A DNA stretch of 64,000 nucleotides, taken from Diacronema lutheri. Its lineage: Eukaryota > Haptophyta > Pavlovophyceae > Pavlovales > Pavlovaceae. The position numbers were made by a program, and so were the translations under genes. Within the stretch, counting starts at the first letter, position 1. Every line of letters begins with the position of its first letter. Below, in pieces: positions 19,789-31,700 of this stretch. Location: contig JAGTXO010000011.1 of the NCBI GenBank assembly GCA_019448385.1, positions 896,001 to 960,000 of the forward strand. The letters run 5' to 3'. The notes under the pieces are model-generated. The model saw only the letters and a list, made by a program, of their open reading frames with translations, did no database searches and was not told where the DNA came from.

Positions 19789-22700
19789 TCAATCTTGGCC
19801 GCCGACGGACACGCAGAACCCGACGAGGGTCGAGACGCACTGACCGACGCCCGTTGTGAGGAAGTTGTCGAGCAGCTCGCTCATCACCTCGTTCTGAGAC
19901 GCGATGCCCACGATCGCCGGGACGAGCATGTAGATCCATATCATCACCTGTGCGCAGCGCAACAATGTGACGGAGCGGCCGTTGCATCAGGCGCACTCAG
20001 GCGGCGTGCGTGCGGCGCGCTCGTGCGCGCGCCGCGAGCGCGTGCCGCGCACCGGCTCCTCTACGGCAAACGTCTGGCCAAGGCAGATGCCCCACGAGGT
20101 GATGATCGCGTTGAAGCGCTCCACACCAAAGGTGAGCGCAAACGTGACAGAGAGCACGGCGAGGAGCGTGAAGATGAGCCAGTTCACCAACCAACCAATG
20201 ACGATTCGCGTTTGCCTCGACAGCTTGAGCGTGTCCTCCCACACGACGCGCCACTTGCCGCGCTGCTTGCGCCGCTCAGCTTCGGCGACCGCGTAGTCCT
20301 GCATGCGCTCGAGGTACCACGCCATCAGCTCGGCAAACTCGACAGCTCCCGAGCCGTCAGTGTCGAGCTGATTCACGAGGCTGCGCGCGCGCGAGAGAAA
20401 AGGCGGGTGGATGCGGCGGACGCAAGGCGAGCGGGCAGTGATTCCATGCGCCGGCCGCGTAGCGCGCAAGGGTTGCGGTGAGCGCGCGCGCGCGCCGCGC
20501 CGAACGTGCGCGTGCGTGCAGCCCGCTGCGGCGGCTCGGCGCGCGTGCGACTCACGCGTCCGCCTCCTCCTGTGAGAGCTTGAGGCCAACGCGCCTCATG
20601 AAGAGCCGCAGCTGAGCGCCCTGCAACGAGCCGTTACCGCGCTTGTCGTACCGGCGGAATGAGCGGAAGAGCTGGCGCACCTCGCGCGCACGCAGCACGT
20701 ACCTGCGTGCGCAGCGGCAGCAGTTGGGAACCGAACGCGGCGCGAGGCGTGAGGGCGTGGCGCGCAGGGCGCACATGACGGCACGCGAGCGCGCGGGGCC
20801 CGGTGCGCGCACGTCGGCCGCTCCTCGCTCGCTGCGTGGTGCACGCGAGCGACGAGGCGAATGAGGCGCGCGCGCTGCGCCGCGTCGATGGGCAGATCGG
20901 CGAACGCCTCCATGGCCTGCGCGTGCTCCGGTAGGTCGCCGGGCTCGACACCGTCCGCTCCCTCCGCCTGCTCAGGGCCGTGCGCAACACGCACGCCAGG
21001 CGCCAGTGGGTCGGGGGCGCGCGTCGCGATGGGGCTGATCAACGTTCGGCATGCGCTGGGCGGCAACGCGCTGCCGAGCACGACCCGCGAGCGGCCGCCG
21101 CTGCCCAGCGCATCGGGTTTGCCTCCCAAGGCCGTCGCGGATGCGGGATCGCAACGCTCTCCCGCGGCGGGAAGGGCGGGCGCACGCCTCTCCGTCGGCC
21201 TCACGCGGCCGAAGGGCATGTCGACAGCGCGGACCGTTGGGAGGGGGCCACCGCCAGTTTTGGGCAGCGCAGGCGCCAGCACGCTTTTCCGTGCCGACGC
21301 CTCGGACGAGGCGCCGACAATCCCGCCCGCGTTGCCGCTGCCCGTGTTGGGCGGCGAGGACGGCAGCTCCGCGTGAGGGCGCTGAGGCACGAGCGGCAGC
21401 AGAGGTGCTGGCGGGGGCGGAGGCGCATGCGGAGGCGGAGGCGGAGGTAGGCGCGCGAGCGGTGCAGCGACTTGCGCGGCCGCTGTGGCCACGCTCGCGC
21501 TGGCAATCCCGCCCGCGTTGCCGCTGCCCGTGTTGGGCGGCGAGGACGGCAGCTCCGCGTGAGGGCGCTGAGGCACGAGCGGCAGCAGAGGTGCTGGCGG
21601 GGGCGGAGGCGCATGCGGAGGCGGAGGCGGAGGTAGGCGCGCGAGCGGTGCAGCGACTTGCGCGGCCGCTGTGGCCACGCTCGCGCTGGCAACCGGCTGC
21701 GACGCAAAGACCGGGCTTGCAGCCGCCTGCCGCAGTACGACGTCGGCAATGCCTTGCGCGGCCGCGCTGATCGCTGGCAGCGGCGCCGAGCCGTCGACGG
21801 AGCGGCGCAGCGTGTCGCTGGCCGCCTTGCTTTTGCCAGCATCCGCGCCGGGTGCGGCTGCGAGCGCGCGCTCGTTCGCCGACGCGCACGCACCGCTCGC
21901 CGAGGCGGGGCCGCAGTGACCGCCGCCCATCGCTGCTGCGCCGCTCGCCGAGGCGGGGCCGCAGCGATCGCCGCCCATCGCTGCTGCACCGCTCGCCGAG
22001 GCGGGGTCGCAGCGATCGCCGCTCATCGCTGCTGCACCGCTCGCCTCGGCGAGCGCCGCTTGCCCGCGCAAAAGCGCGGCGCGCGCGCCTTCGGGCGCGT
22101 CGTCGAGCGTGGCGCGCGCGCGCAAAGCACGCGGCGTGAGCGGTTGGCCGCCACCTCCGCCGCCCCCCGGCGGCGCACGTCCGGGCGATGCCGGCGGGCT
22201 GGGCGGCGGGCTGGGCGGCGGGCTGGGCGACGGCGGGCCCTCGCCGCCGAGCGGCCCGCCGATGCCTCCGTCGCTCGTGCGACCCGCCGCCAGCTCTCGG
22301 AGCGATCGGCCAGCGCCGCCGGCGCTGGCGTCGGCCGTGACGGACGAGTGCTGCGTGACCGAGTCGCTCGCACGCACGCAGGCGTCGACCGCCGCCGCTG
22401 TTGCGACGGAGGCCGCCCTCTGCACGGCGGTGGCGGCGGGCGGGCGAGCGGAAGCCACGCTGCTGCCGCTCGTGCGCTGGTCGGACGGCGCGCCACGCTC
22501 GCTTGCGAGCGGCTGCAGCTGCCTAGATGAGCTGGCCGCGCGGCTTGAGGCGCCGCCCGCGCTCTGCGCCGCGTCCGCGCGCGCGGCCTCACAGCCGTCG
22601 CAGCAACCGATCGCAGGCAGCGATGTGATGCGCCCGCTGCCTGTCCGCGTGCGCACGTACGCTAGAGCGGGCGTGGGATCAACGCGCGCCGACGCGCGCG

Positions 22701-25700
22701 ATTCAGACGCGCCGATGCTCGAGCGCACAGGCTCCTTGGAGGATGACGCATCCGCAAGCGAGCTCTCGTGCGCGCCGCCTGGCGGCCGCGGCGAACGTAC
22801 CTGCGCGGCGCGGTGCTGCGCATTGATGGGCGAGTGCACGGGCGAGCGGGGCGTGGCGAGCATCATCGCGCTGCGCCTCCGGTAGAGCGACGGGCCGGCG
22901 AGACCGCTCACCGCGCGGCCGAGGCGTGTGAGGACGGGCAGCGGCTTGGAGTAGGCGAACGCCCATATCAGCTTCATCAGCACGAGGCACGGCGCGGCGA
23001 GCGCGGCGCAGATCGTCGCGTTGATCACGACGACGAGCAGATTGATCGTGGGCGTGGCCTCCTCCGAGAAGAGCACGCAGATGATGAGGACTTCGAGCAT
23101 GAGCATGTTGAACAGGATCTGCACGAGCTGCGGCCGCCTGATCTCAGAATCGCGCGCAAACCACAGGCCGAGCACCGTGTGGTCCGACTCGAGGCTCGCC
23201 ATCATCGCGCGCGTGACGCGCACGAGCAGCCGCTCCTTCTTGCGCGCGCCGCCGCCCTCCACGTCACCCTCCGCCTGCGCGTCCAGCTTGTCCGCCGCCA
23301 CCTTGCCCAGCCGTTCGCTCGCCGCGGTGACGCGCGTGCGCGCTGCCTTGCGCTCCGCCTCGGACTGCGCGCCCTTGGCCATCGCAACCGCCTCGCGTGT
23401 CTCGTGCCGCGCCCGTACTTTGATCGGTCGCCGCTGCAGCAGCCGCGCCGCGCGCGCCTCGAGCGCGTCCAACTTCCTGTCGACGTAGGCGGCCGCGTCG
23501 TCCGAGCGCCTCTGCGCGCGCGAGCGCAAGTCCTCCTGCGTGCTGCGCGAGCTCATCGTGTCACCCGCGGCGATGGTGGCGGCGCGCGCCTGCTTGCGCT
23601 CGAGCGCGCGCGCGCGCATCTCCGCCGCGCGCCTCAGCTCGCGTCGGTCGTCGTAGGCGTCCTTGGCGACGGCGAGGACGAGGCACAGGGCGCATGCGCC
23701 CGCCAGCGAGAAGACGAGCGCATAGATGCTCGGGTTGGCCGCTATCGGCAGCGGCTTTGCGGGCACGTCAGCCGATTCGTCCGACGAGAAGGTGGTGCTC
23801 GTCATCGGCCGCGCCACCTCGCGCGTCTCGTCGGGGCTGCTCGGCACGGAGACTCCGGCAAAGTCGGTCAGGTGGTCGCATGCGCACAGCAGCGCGCGCT
23901 CATCGCCGCCGTCGGGCGTGGGCAGCGTGCGGCAGCCGTCTGTCGCCCAACGCGCGTCCGCTTCGTGCCAGAAGTGACACACCGCGGTCAGCTCGCACGA
24001 GTCGCCATAGAAGGGCGAGACGCACGCGCATGCGCCGGTGGGCAGGCACGCGCCGCGTCCGAGGCAGTCGGATGCACGCGAGCAGTTGGACGCGCGCTCG
24101 GACGCGTCGGCGGCGGGCAGGAGCGGGATCGTCAGCACGATGGGCTCGGCCAGCCCGGCGATCGCCACGTCTGCCCCCGTCGCGGATGCCCTGAGCGTCA
24201 CCGAGAAGACGCCAGTCGTAAGGCCGCCAAGCCCAGCGTTGCCGCCGCTGCCGTCCGCCGTCGCATTCTGCTCGGCGGGGTCGGCGTGCACGTTCGCGCC
24301 AAAGCTGACGAGCACGAGGTCGACGCCCATCGACAGGTCGACAGCGCTGCCGTTGACACGGGCAAAGAGGGCGGCGGGCATCGCCACCGCACCCGCGCCG
24401 CCCGGCCCGGCGATCGTTGCGTTGGCTGTCGCGTCGGTGGTGGAGCGCGAGGCGGAAATGTTCACGTTGGCGCCCGTCTGCTCGGCGCCCACTTCGCCCG
24501 CCACCGTGCCGGCGAGCAGGGCCGCGCCCAGGCCCTGCGCCGCCGCCGTCGCCGCAACGCTGACCGCGTCCGCCTGCACGCGCGCGTACGCGGCGCCGGC
24601 GGCCGCCGCAGCCGCCGACGCGCCGAGCGTCGAGTCGAGCGCGGCGGCGAGGTTGCCCGCCGTCGTGGCGTCGATGCCATCGGCCGCTGCGGCCGCAGCG
24701 ATGGCTGCCACTTGCGAAAGGCCGCTCACCGCCGCGCCCGCCGAGAGCGCGCCGCCGCCGCCGCTGTCGCCGCCACCGCCGTGAATCACCGTCGCGAGCA
24801 CGGACGCCAGTTGGTTGCGCGCGCTCAGGTCGGTCGAGCCGATCGCGTCGGTCGCGCTCTGCACGAGCGCAAGCAGCTCGAACGCGAGGTCCGGCTCTGC
24901 CGCGCCCGCCGTGCCGTTGGCCGTACCGTTGCCGCCCGCCGCGTGCGGCTTCGATGGCTGCCGGAAGATCGGCGCAGCTCAGTGTGCCCGCGGACGTGGC
25001 GACGGAGGCGACATGGCCGAGCGCAGCAAAGCCGTCGCCCATGCTCGCCTTCTCCGCCGCCGAGCCGACCGCGCCGAGCAGCGCCTCGCAGCTCGGCGCG
25101 ACAACCGCGATCGGCCGCGTCGCCTGCGCGCGCCCGCCGTACGCGTCGACGACGGCAAGCTCGATGCGCCCTTCGACGCCCTCGCGCAGCTGCGTCGAGA
25201 ACGCGGGCGCCTTGGACGGCGGCGCGAGCGCCGTCGCGAGCGCGGACGGCGCGGGCGCGTGCGCGAAGCCGTAGCTGAGCGGCAGGTCGTCCGGGTCGTC
25301 CGACCAGCCGACGGCTGCGAGAGCAAAGAGAGTCTGCGCCACCGCGCCGTTCGATGGCTGCACGCTGAGGCGGCCACCGTACGGCGGCCGGTTGATCAGC
25401 ACGCGCACCTCGCCCACCGCCGTCGCGCCGCCGCCGCGCACCGTCAGCTCGAAGGAGTAGAGCGCGCCCGCCGCGAGCACGCCCGACCGGAAGGCGAGCG
25501 CTGGCTGCGCGCTGCCCGTCGTCGTTGTGCGCACGGCGTCGGCAAGGTCGAGGGTCGTGTCGGGCTCGAAGCCGCCGGTGCGAAAGACGAGCGCGCGCCA
25601 CGCGTGGCTGTACGCGACCGCGCCCTCCGCCTGCAGCGCCGCGGCCGTCGCGTCGAGGCGCGTGACGATCGCGAACCGCTCGGTCGGCGACGTCCACGCC

Positions 25701-28700
25701 GCGTTGAACTTTGCGGCGGCGAGCGGCTCGAAGGTGATGGTTGGCACGTGCGCGGAGCTCGGCGCGAGCGCGGTCACGACGATCGACGCGCTCGCGGGTG
25801 CGAGCCCCGACCCCGCCTTTGAGACGTTGAGCGTGACGGCGTATCGCGCGCCCGCGAGCGGTGGGAGCGCGCCGGCCGGCAGGAGCAGCGTCGGCTGGTC
25901 GAGCTGCACGCTCGGGGGCAGCGGCAACGCAACGGCACCCGCGGCCTCATCGACGCTCGCCAGCTCGACCATCCACGCGTACGCCAGCCCTGCTCGACCC
26001 GAACCCTCGCCGTTCGGATCGATGGAGGCGGAGCCGTCCACGCTGAGCGGTGCGTCGTAGCGCGCGCTGCGGTCGCCGCCCGCGATCACCGCGCGCAGCG
26101 GCTCCGCCTCGACGCGCACGCGCACGCGCGCAAACGTCGCGGCAATGGGGTCAGCGACCATCCGCGCATTCAGCTGCAAGTCGTAGGTGAAGCCGTGCGC
26201 CAGCGCGTTGCGCGGCAGCACCAGCTGCGCCTGGTCGGTGCGCACGCCGCGCAGCTCGGCCGCCATCGCCGGCGCGGGCTCGCCCGTCGCCGTGACGCTC
26301 GCGTTGGGCGCGGACCACGCAAAGGCGATGGTCGGATCGGCGGCAGCAGGCCAGCACGCGGCGAGCGCGGCGATTCCGCGCAGCCGCAGCTCCGCCGACG
26401 GGCGGTGCGTCAGCTCGAAGGGCCCATCGATTGCGAGCGATGGCGAGTCGCCATCCGACCGCACGACGTCCCAACTGATGAGCGGCGAGACGGTGCCGAA
26501 CAAGGAGCGCGCGCGCAGCAGGAAGCGATACCGCGTGCCGCGCAGCGCACGCAGCGCCACCACGCTTGCGCTGCCCACCGCCTGCGCCGCGAGCTGCGCG
26601 CTCAGCTCCGCTGCAAAGTCCGACCGCGCCGCGTCCACGCGCCACTCAAAGCTGAGCGGCGCAAAGCCGACGGCGGTCGAGCCGGACGCGTCGAGACGGA
26701 GGACCTCGTCGGGGCAGCGCGACAGGCGCTGCGGCCCGTTCAGCGCCGCGATTGGCGTGGCGCATGCGCCATCGCACGGAAAGTTCGCGTCGATGGCCGC
26801 TGCCGATTGCGCGCACTTGGTCGAAGGGCAGCGGCCCCCGCCCTGCGCGAAGATGAGCGGCCGGATCACGCCCGGACGGAGGCGCACCGTGTCGCCCGGG
26901 CGCAGGAGCGTATCCACGTTGAGCTGCGCGACGAGCAGCGTCGCCGACTCCCAGTAGCACAGCGGCTCGGTCGGGTAGGCGCCGCGGATGAGCGCCACGG
27001 TCGCATCGTCGAGCGCCGCCGAGCAGCCGGCCACGCCGCTCATGCCGGCGCGGTCGGTCTCCTGCGCGTCGAAGCGGACGAGGAGGCGCGTCGCCTCGGC
27101 GGAGAAGAGCGCCGACTCGATCACTGGCGCGTGCAGCCCAACGAAGGTGAAGGGCACCGACGAGGGCGAGAAGTCGCGCCCGTTCAGGCTCACACGCACC
27201 CTCAGCGATGCGCCCTGCTGACCCCACGTCGCGCGCTGCACGATGCGCGTGTCGCTCCACTCGAGCGGCGGCTCGATCGCGACCGTCGAGCCGAAACGCA
27301 CGCGCAGCCGCGCCGTCGCGTTCACGCCGCCTTCCGCCGCAGTGCCGGCGAACGGCGGCTCGAGCGCGGCAAAGCCCGAGCCAACGATCGTGACGAGCCC
27401 GCCACCCTCCGCGTCGCCCGAGCTCGGCTGGATGGACGCGACGACGGGCTGCGCGTAGTACTCGAAAGTAACCGCCGAGTTCACCGACACCGAGTAGGCC
27501 ACGCCACCGTTCAGCGACATCTCGAACGGCACGGCGGCGGGGGTGCCGTCCGGCGCGGGCGGCATCGCGCAGCGCGCGCGCGAGCTGCCGTCGGCGCCGT
27601 CGGCGAGCAATGTGGCGGGCGCGGCGCAGCCGGGCGCCTGCGCCACGTCGGTCACGCGCGCGAGCACGCAGCACAACAGCCCGCTCCCAAAGTCGGCAAA
27701 GCCGCGCCCGATCACCGTCACGACCGTGCCGCCTTCGACAGGGCCCGCGGGCGGATCGACCGCCGTGACCGCAAGCTCGGACGCCGCGTCGTACAGCGTC
27801 AGCGCGGGCGGGTCGAACTGCGCGGGCACAAAGTCCACGCCGCTGTTCAGCGAGAGCGAGACCGTGTACGCGCCCGGCGTCGCCCCCGTCGGCGCGGCGC
27901 ACACCACCTCGCTCGCCGACACGACGACGCCCGCGCCCCGCAGTTCGCCGCGCCCGTCCGCGCGCGCGTACGCGCACGTCGCGACGTCGCCCAGGTCGAC
28001 GAAGCCAAGGCCAACGAGCGTGACCGTGGCGGCTTGCAGCGGCGCGCCCGCAGCGTAGCTGCGCTCGACCATCGCCGTGTACAGCGTGTAGACGAGCGGC
28101 GGCGACGGCGTGACAAACGTCTGGCCGTCAAGCGAGACGGACAGCTCGACGCTCGTCGGCGCGCCGACAGCGGGCGGGTCGTACGGCGCGGCGCAGACGA
28201 GCTCGGCGACGCCCGCGTCGGGGAGCGACGCGGGCACGTCGCCCTTGTTACCAAAGCGCACCGTCAGCCGGCCATAGTTTGTCAGGTTTGCGCCGAGCAG
28301 CGCGACGCGCGCGCCCTCGACGCCCTGCGGCCCCCCCGACGGGAGCGCGCGCGTCACGTGCACGTGCGCGGCGTCGTACGCGCCAAAGGCGGCGAGCAGC
28401 ACGACAGGCTTGCGCGCCGCGCCGCCTTCGTCCAGCTCATCGACGCGCAGCGCGAAGGGCACCGACGCCTCGCTCGAGAAGCGCGGCGAGAGGCAGACGA
28501 TGGAGTGTGCGCTCACCGAGACGGCGGGCGCCGACTGCGCGCCAAAATCACACCGGATCAGCGCGGCCTTGGCCGTGGCGCCCTTGTCGAAGCCCGAGCC
28601 GCTGACGGTGACGAGCGTGCCCACGCCCAGCGCGCCGCCCGTCGGGACCACCTGCACAAAGTCTGCGAGCGCGAGCGGGTCGGTCGGGAAGGTGATCGTG

Positions 28701-31700
28701 AGCGCGGGTTGGCTGAAGCGCACGTGCGGCCTGCCCGAGAACGAGTAGCATAGCTCGAGGCCCGACTGCAGCTCGGCAAAGGTGAAGGCAAATACGCCAT
28801 TGTCGCGCAGCGCGGATGGCCCCACGCGCTGCGCCTCCGCGCAGCCGGCGCCGCCCGCCCTCGCCCAGAAGGCCGAGTCGCCGTCCGTCAGACCATGGCC
28901 GACCAGCCGCACGCGCGTCTCAATCTCGATCGCGCCGAGCGCGACGAACGGCGCCGTCACCTCCCACACGGCGAGCGAGAGCTCGGGTTGCGCGTACAGC
29001 GCGTACGGCTCTGAGCCGAAGCGATAGCACAGCGCGTACGGCATGGCCGAGCCCGCGCCTGCGAGGAAGGTGAAGCTCGCCCCCGCCGAGACAACCGAGC
29101 GCGCACCGCCCAGCTGCGCAAGCGGCGCGGCGGCCGCGCACGACGGTGTCGCCGCGGGCACCCAGAAGGCCGAGTCGCTGTCGCTGATGCCCACGCCGCC
29201 AAACGTGACGAGCGTCGGCGAGCGCACGACCGCCGCGTTGCTCCCGCCTCCGTCCACCACGGCGAGCGCGTTCAGCCCGTACGTGTCGAGCACGCTGCCC
29301 TCGTACAGCCGCCACGGCTCCTGCGCGAAGCGGTAGCAGAGCACGAGGCCCGCAACGGGCGCGCCGGACGGCGTGAAGAGCGCGTGCGGCGTGGGTGTGC
29401 CCGTGGCCGTCACGACGGGCGTCTGCACCGTCCACACGCCGCCAAACTGAGGCAACGCCGACGCCTCGCCGAGCGCGCAGGCCACGCCAGCGCCGTCCGC
29501 GCGCAGCCACATGCCCCGGTCGCCCGGCGCGATGCCCACGCCGACGGGCGTGAGCCGCTCCTCCACACCTGCGACGGCGAGCGTGTGTGCCGGCCCCTGG
29601 ATCTGCGCGACCAGCAGCCTGAGACCGACGTACATGCGCCACGGCTTGTCGGCATGGCGGTAGCAGAGCGCAGAGCGCTCGCGCGCCGTCGCAAACGTGA
29701 ACGTGGCGCCGAGCGCGGCCGAGAGCGTCTGCACGCCACCGTCCGGCGGATCCGAGCCGACCGCCGCGTCGGCGCACAGCGCCGCGCCCAGCTCGAGCGC
29801 GTCGGCCGTGCCCTCGAGCGCGGCAGCGGTCGGAGGTAGCCAAAACGCGCCGTCGGACGGTGCGAGGCCGACGCCGTCAAAGGCAACGGTCTTGACGGCG
29901 CCAACGACGGCGGTCGTGCTGCGCGGGCCCGTCACCTCGCGCGCGAGCAGCGTCACATCGTCGAAGAAGGCGAACGGCTCGGCGCCGAACCGGTAGCACA
30001 GCCGCAGAGCGGCACGCGGCACGCCCGCGAGCAGCGTGAACGTGCCGCTCGTGCCGGGCGCGTCGATGAGCGCGAGCCCGCCGTACTCGGCGCGCGCGCC
30101 CGCCTCGCCCAGCGCGCATGCGCCGCGCGCCTCCGCCCAGAAGGCGGCGTCCGAGCCGCGCGCCAGCCCGACCCCCGCAAAGGGCACCACCTCGGCGACG
30201 CCCGCGACCGCGACCGTCACGGCCGGCGCTGTCACGCGCAGAACGTCGAGGCGCATGGCGGGCACGCGCTCGAAGGGCTCGCCGGCGAAGGCATAGCACA
30301 GCACGTACCCCAACGCCGCGGCTTGCAGCGCGGGCGACGTTGCTGCCGAAAAGGTGCCGACGCCGTCTCCGCCGACCGCAACGGCCGCGCCGTCGACGCC
30401 CGCGCACGATGCGCTGCTCGCCGACACCCATGACGCGCGGTCGCCGGCGCCGACACCGACGCCGGAGAACGCGATGGTCTCGTCCACGAGGTACACCGCC
30501 GTGCTCCGCGTCGGCCCGCGCAGCTCGAGCGCATCGAGCGTGATCTGCGCGTAGAGCAGCTCGCCCAGCCCGCCAAATGCAAAGCAGAGCGGCCGGCCGA
30601 GCGCGCCCACGCTCAGGTCAAACGACGCGCCGGCCGAGCCATCGAGTACGGCGCGCGACGAGGCGGGCGACGTGGCCGATGCGCAGCTCGTTGCGCCGGG
30701 CAGCAGCCAGCGCGCGCTGTCCCCCGCGCGCAGTCCGACGCCGGTAAACTGGAGCCGCTTGGGAACGCCCACCACCGCGCGGTACGGCGCAGCCCGTGCG
30801 GCGAGGCCGATCACGTCGACGGTCGTGTTGGCGAAGAGGCGCGGCGCGTGCCCGGCAAAGCGGTAGCACAGCACCAACCCGGACTCGACGCGCGGGAACG
30901 TGAACGTGGCGATCCGACCCGCGAGCGCGCTCGGAGGCGCGACGGCATCCGCCGCATCGCATGCGCCCGTCGAGCCCGCGCTCGCCGCGGCGGACGCAGA
31001 GTCGGGCCGCACGAAGAAGGCTTCGTCACGCTCTGCCGCTCGGTCGGCGAGCGGATTCGAGAAGGTGTAGCCGACCCCCACGCCGTCCAAGCGCACGCCG
31101 CGCGCAAACCCGGCGGCCGCTCGCTCAATCGCCGCGCCGATGCCAAAGGTGTGCACGAGCAGCGTTTCGTCGAGCAGCCACGCGTCGCCTGCTGGCGTCG
31201 AGCGGAAGCACAGACGCGCGCCGTACCCGGCCGATGTCGCCGTCCAGTTGAGGCGGCCGCCGGCCACGACAAGCTCGCCGCCCAGCTCTGCGCGCGCCGG
31301 CGTCGCCGCACAATCGGGCGCGCCATCGCTGCCGCCGTCACCGTCGGTGCGCACCAGCTTGACGAGCGCACCGTCGGGCAAGTACCAGCGCGAAGACACG
31401 TCGAGTGACGCGCCGAGCCCCACAACCGACGTGACGATCGTCGTACCGTTGAGGTATGGCGGCGGCGGGCTGGGAGGCGGCGGGCTAGGCGGCGGCGCAA
31501 AAGGGGGTTGGAAGGACAGCGGCGGCGATGGCGGCGATGACAATGGGCTGGGCGGCGCTGGGCTGGGCGGCAATTGTGGCGCCGACGGCGCCGGCGGACT
31601 CGATGGCGGCGCCGAGCTCTGCGCGACACAGCTGCCATCGTCGTGGGTCGCGCTGCAATCGTAGCTAGGCGAGGCGCTGTCGGTGCAGCCCGCGTGTAGC

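Noticed and set aside
22768-28753. Long plus-strand open frames opposite the polycystin-like gene
   Set aside because: They are Arg- and His-rich shadow frames without motifs, while the minus strand carries REJ, GPS and IPT signatures.
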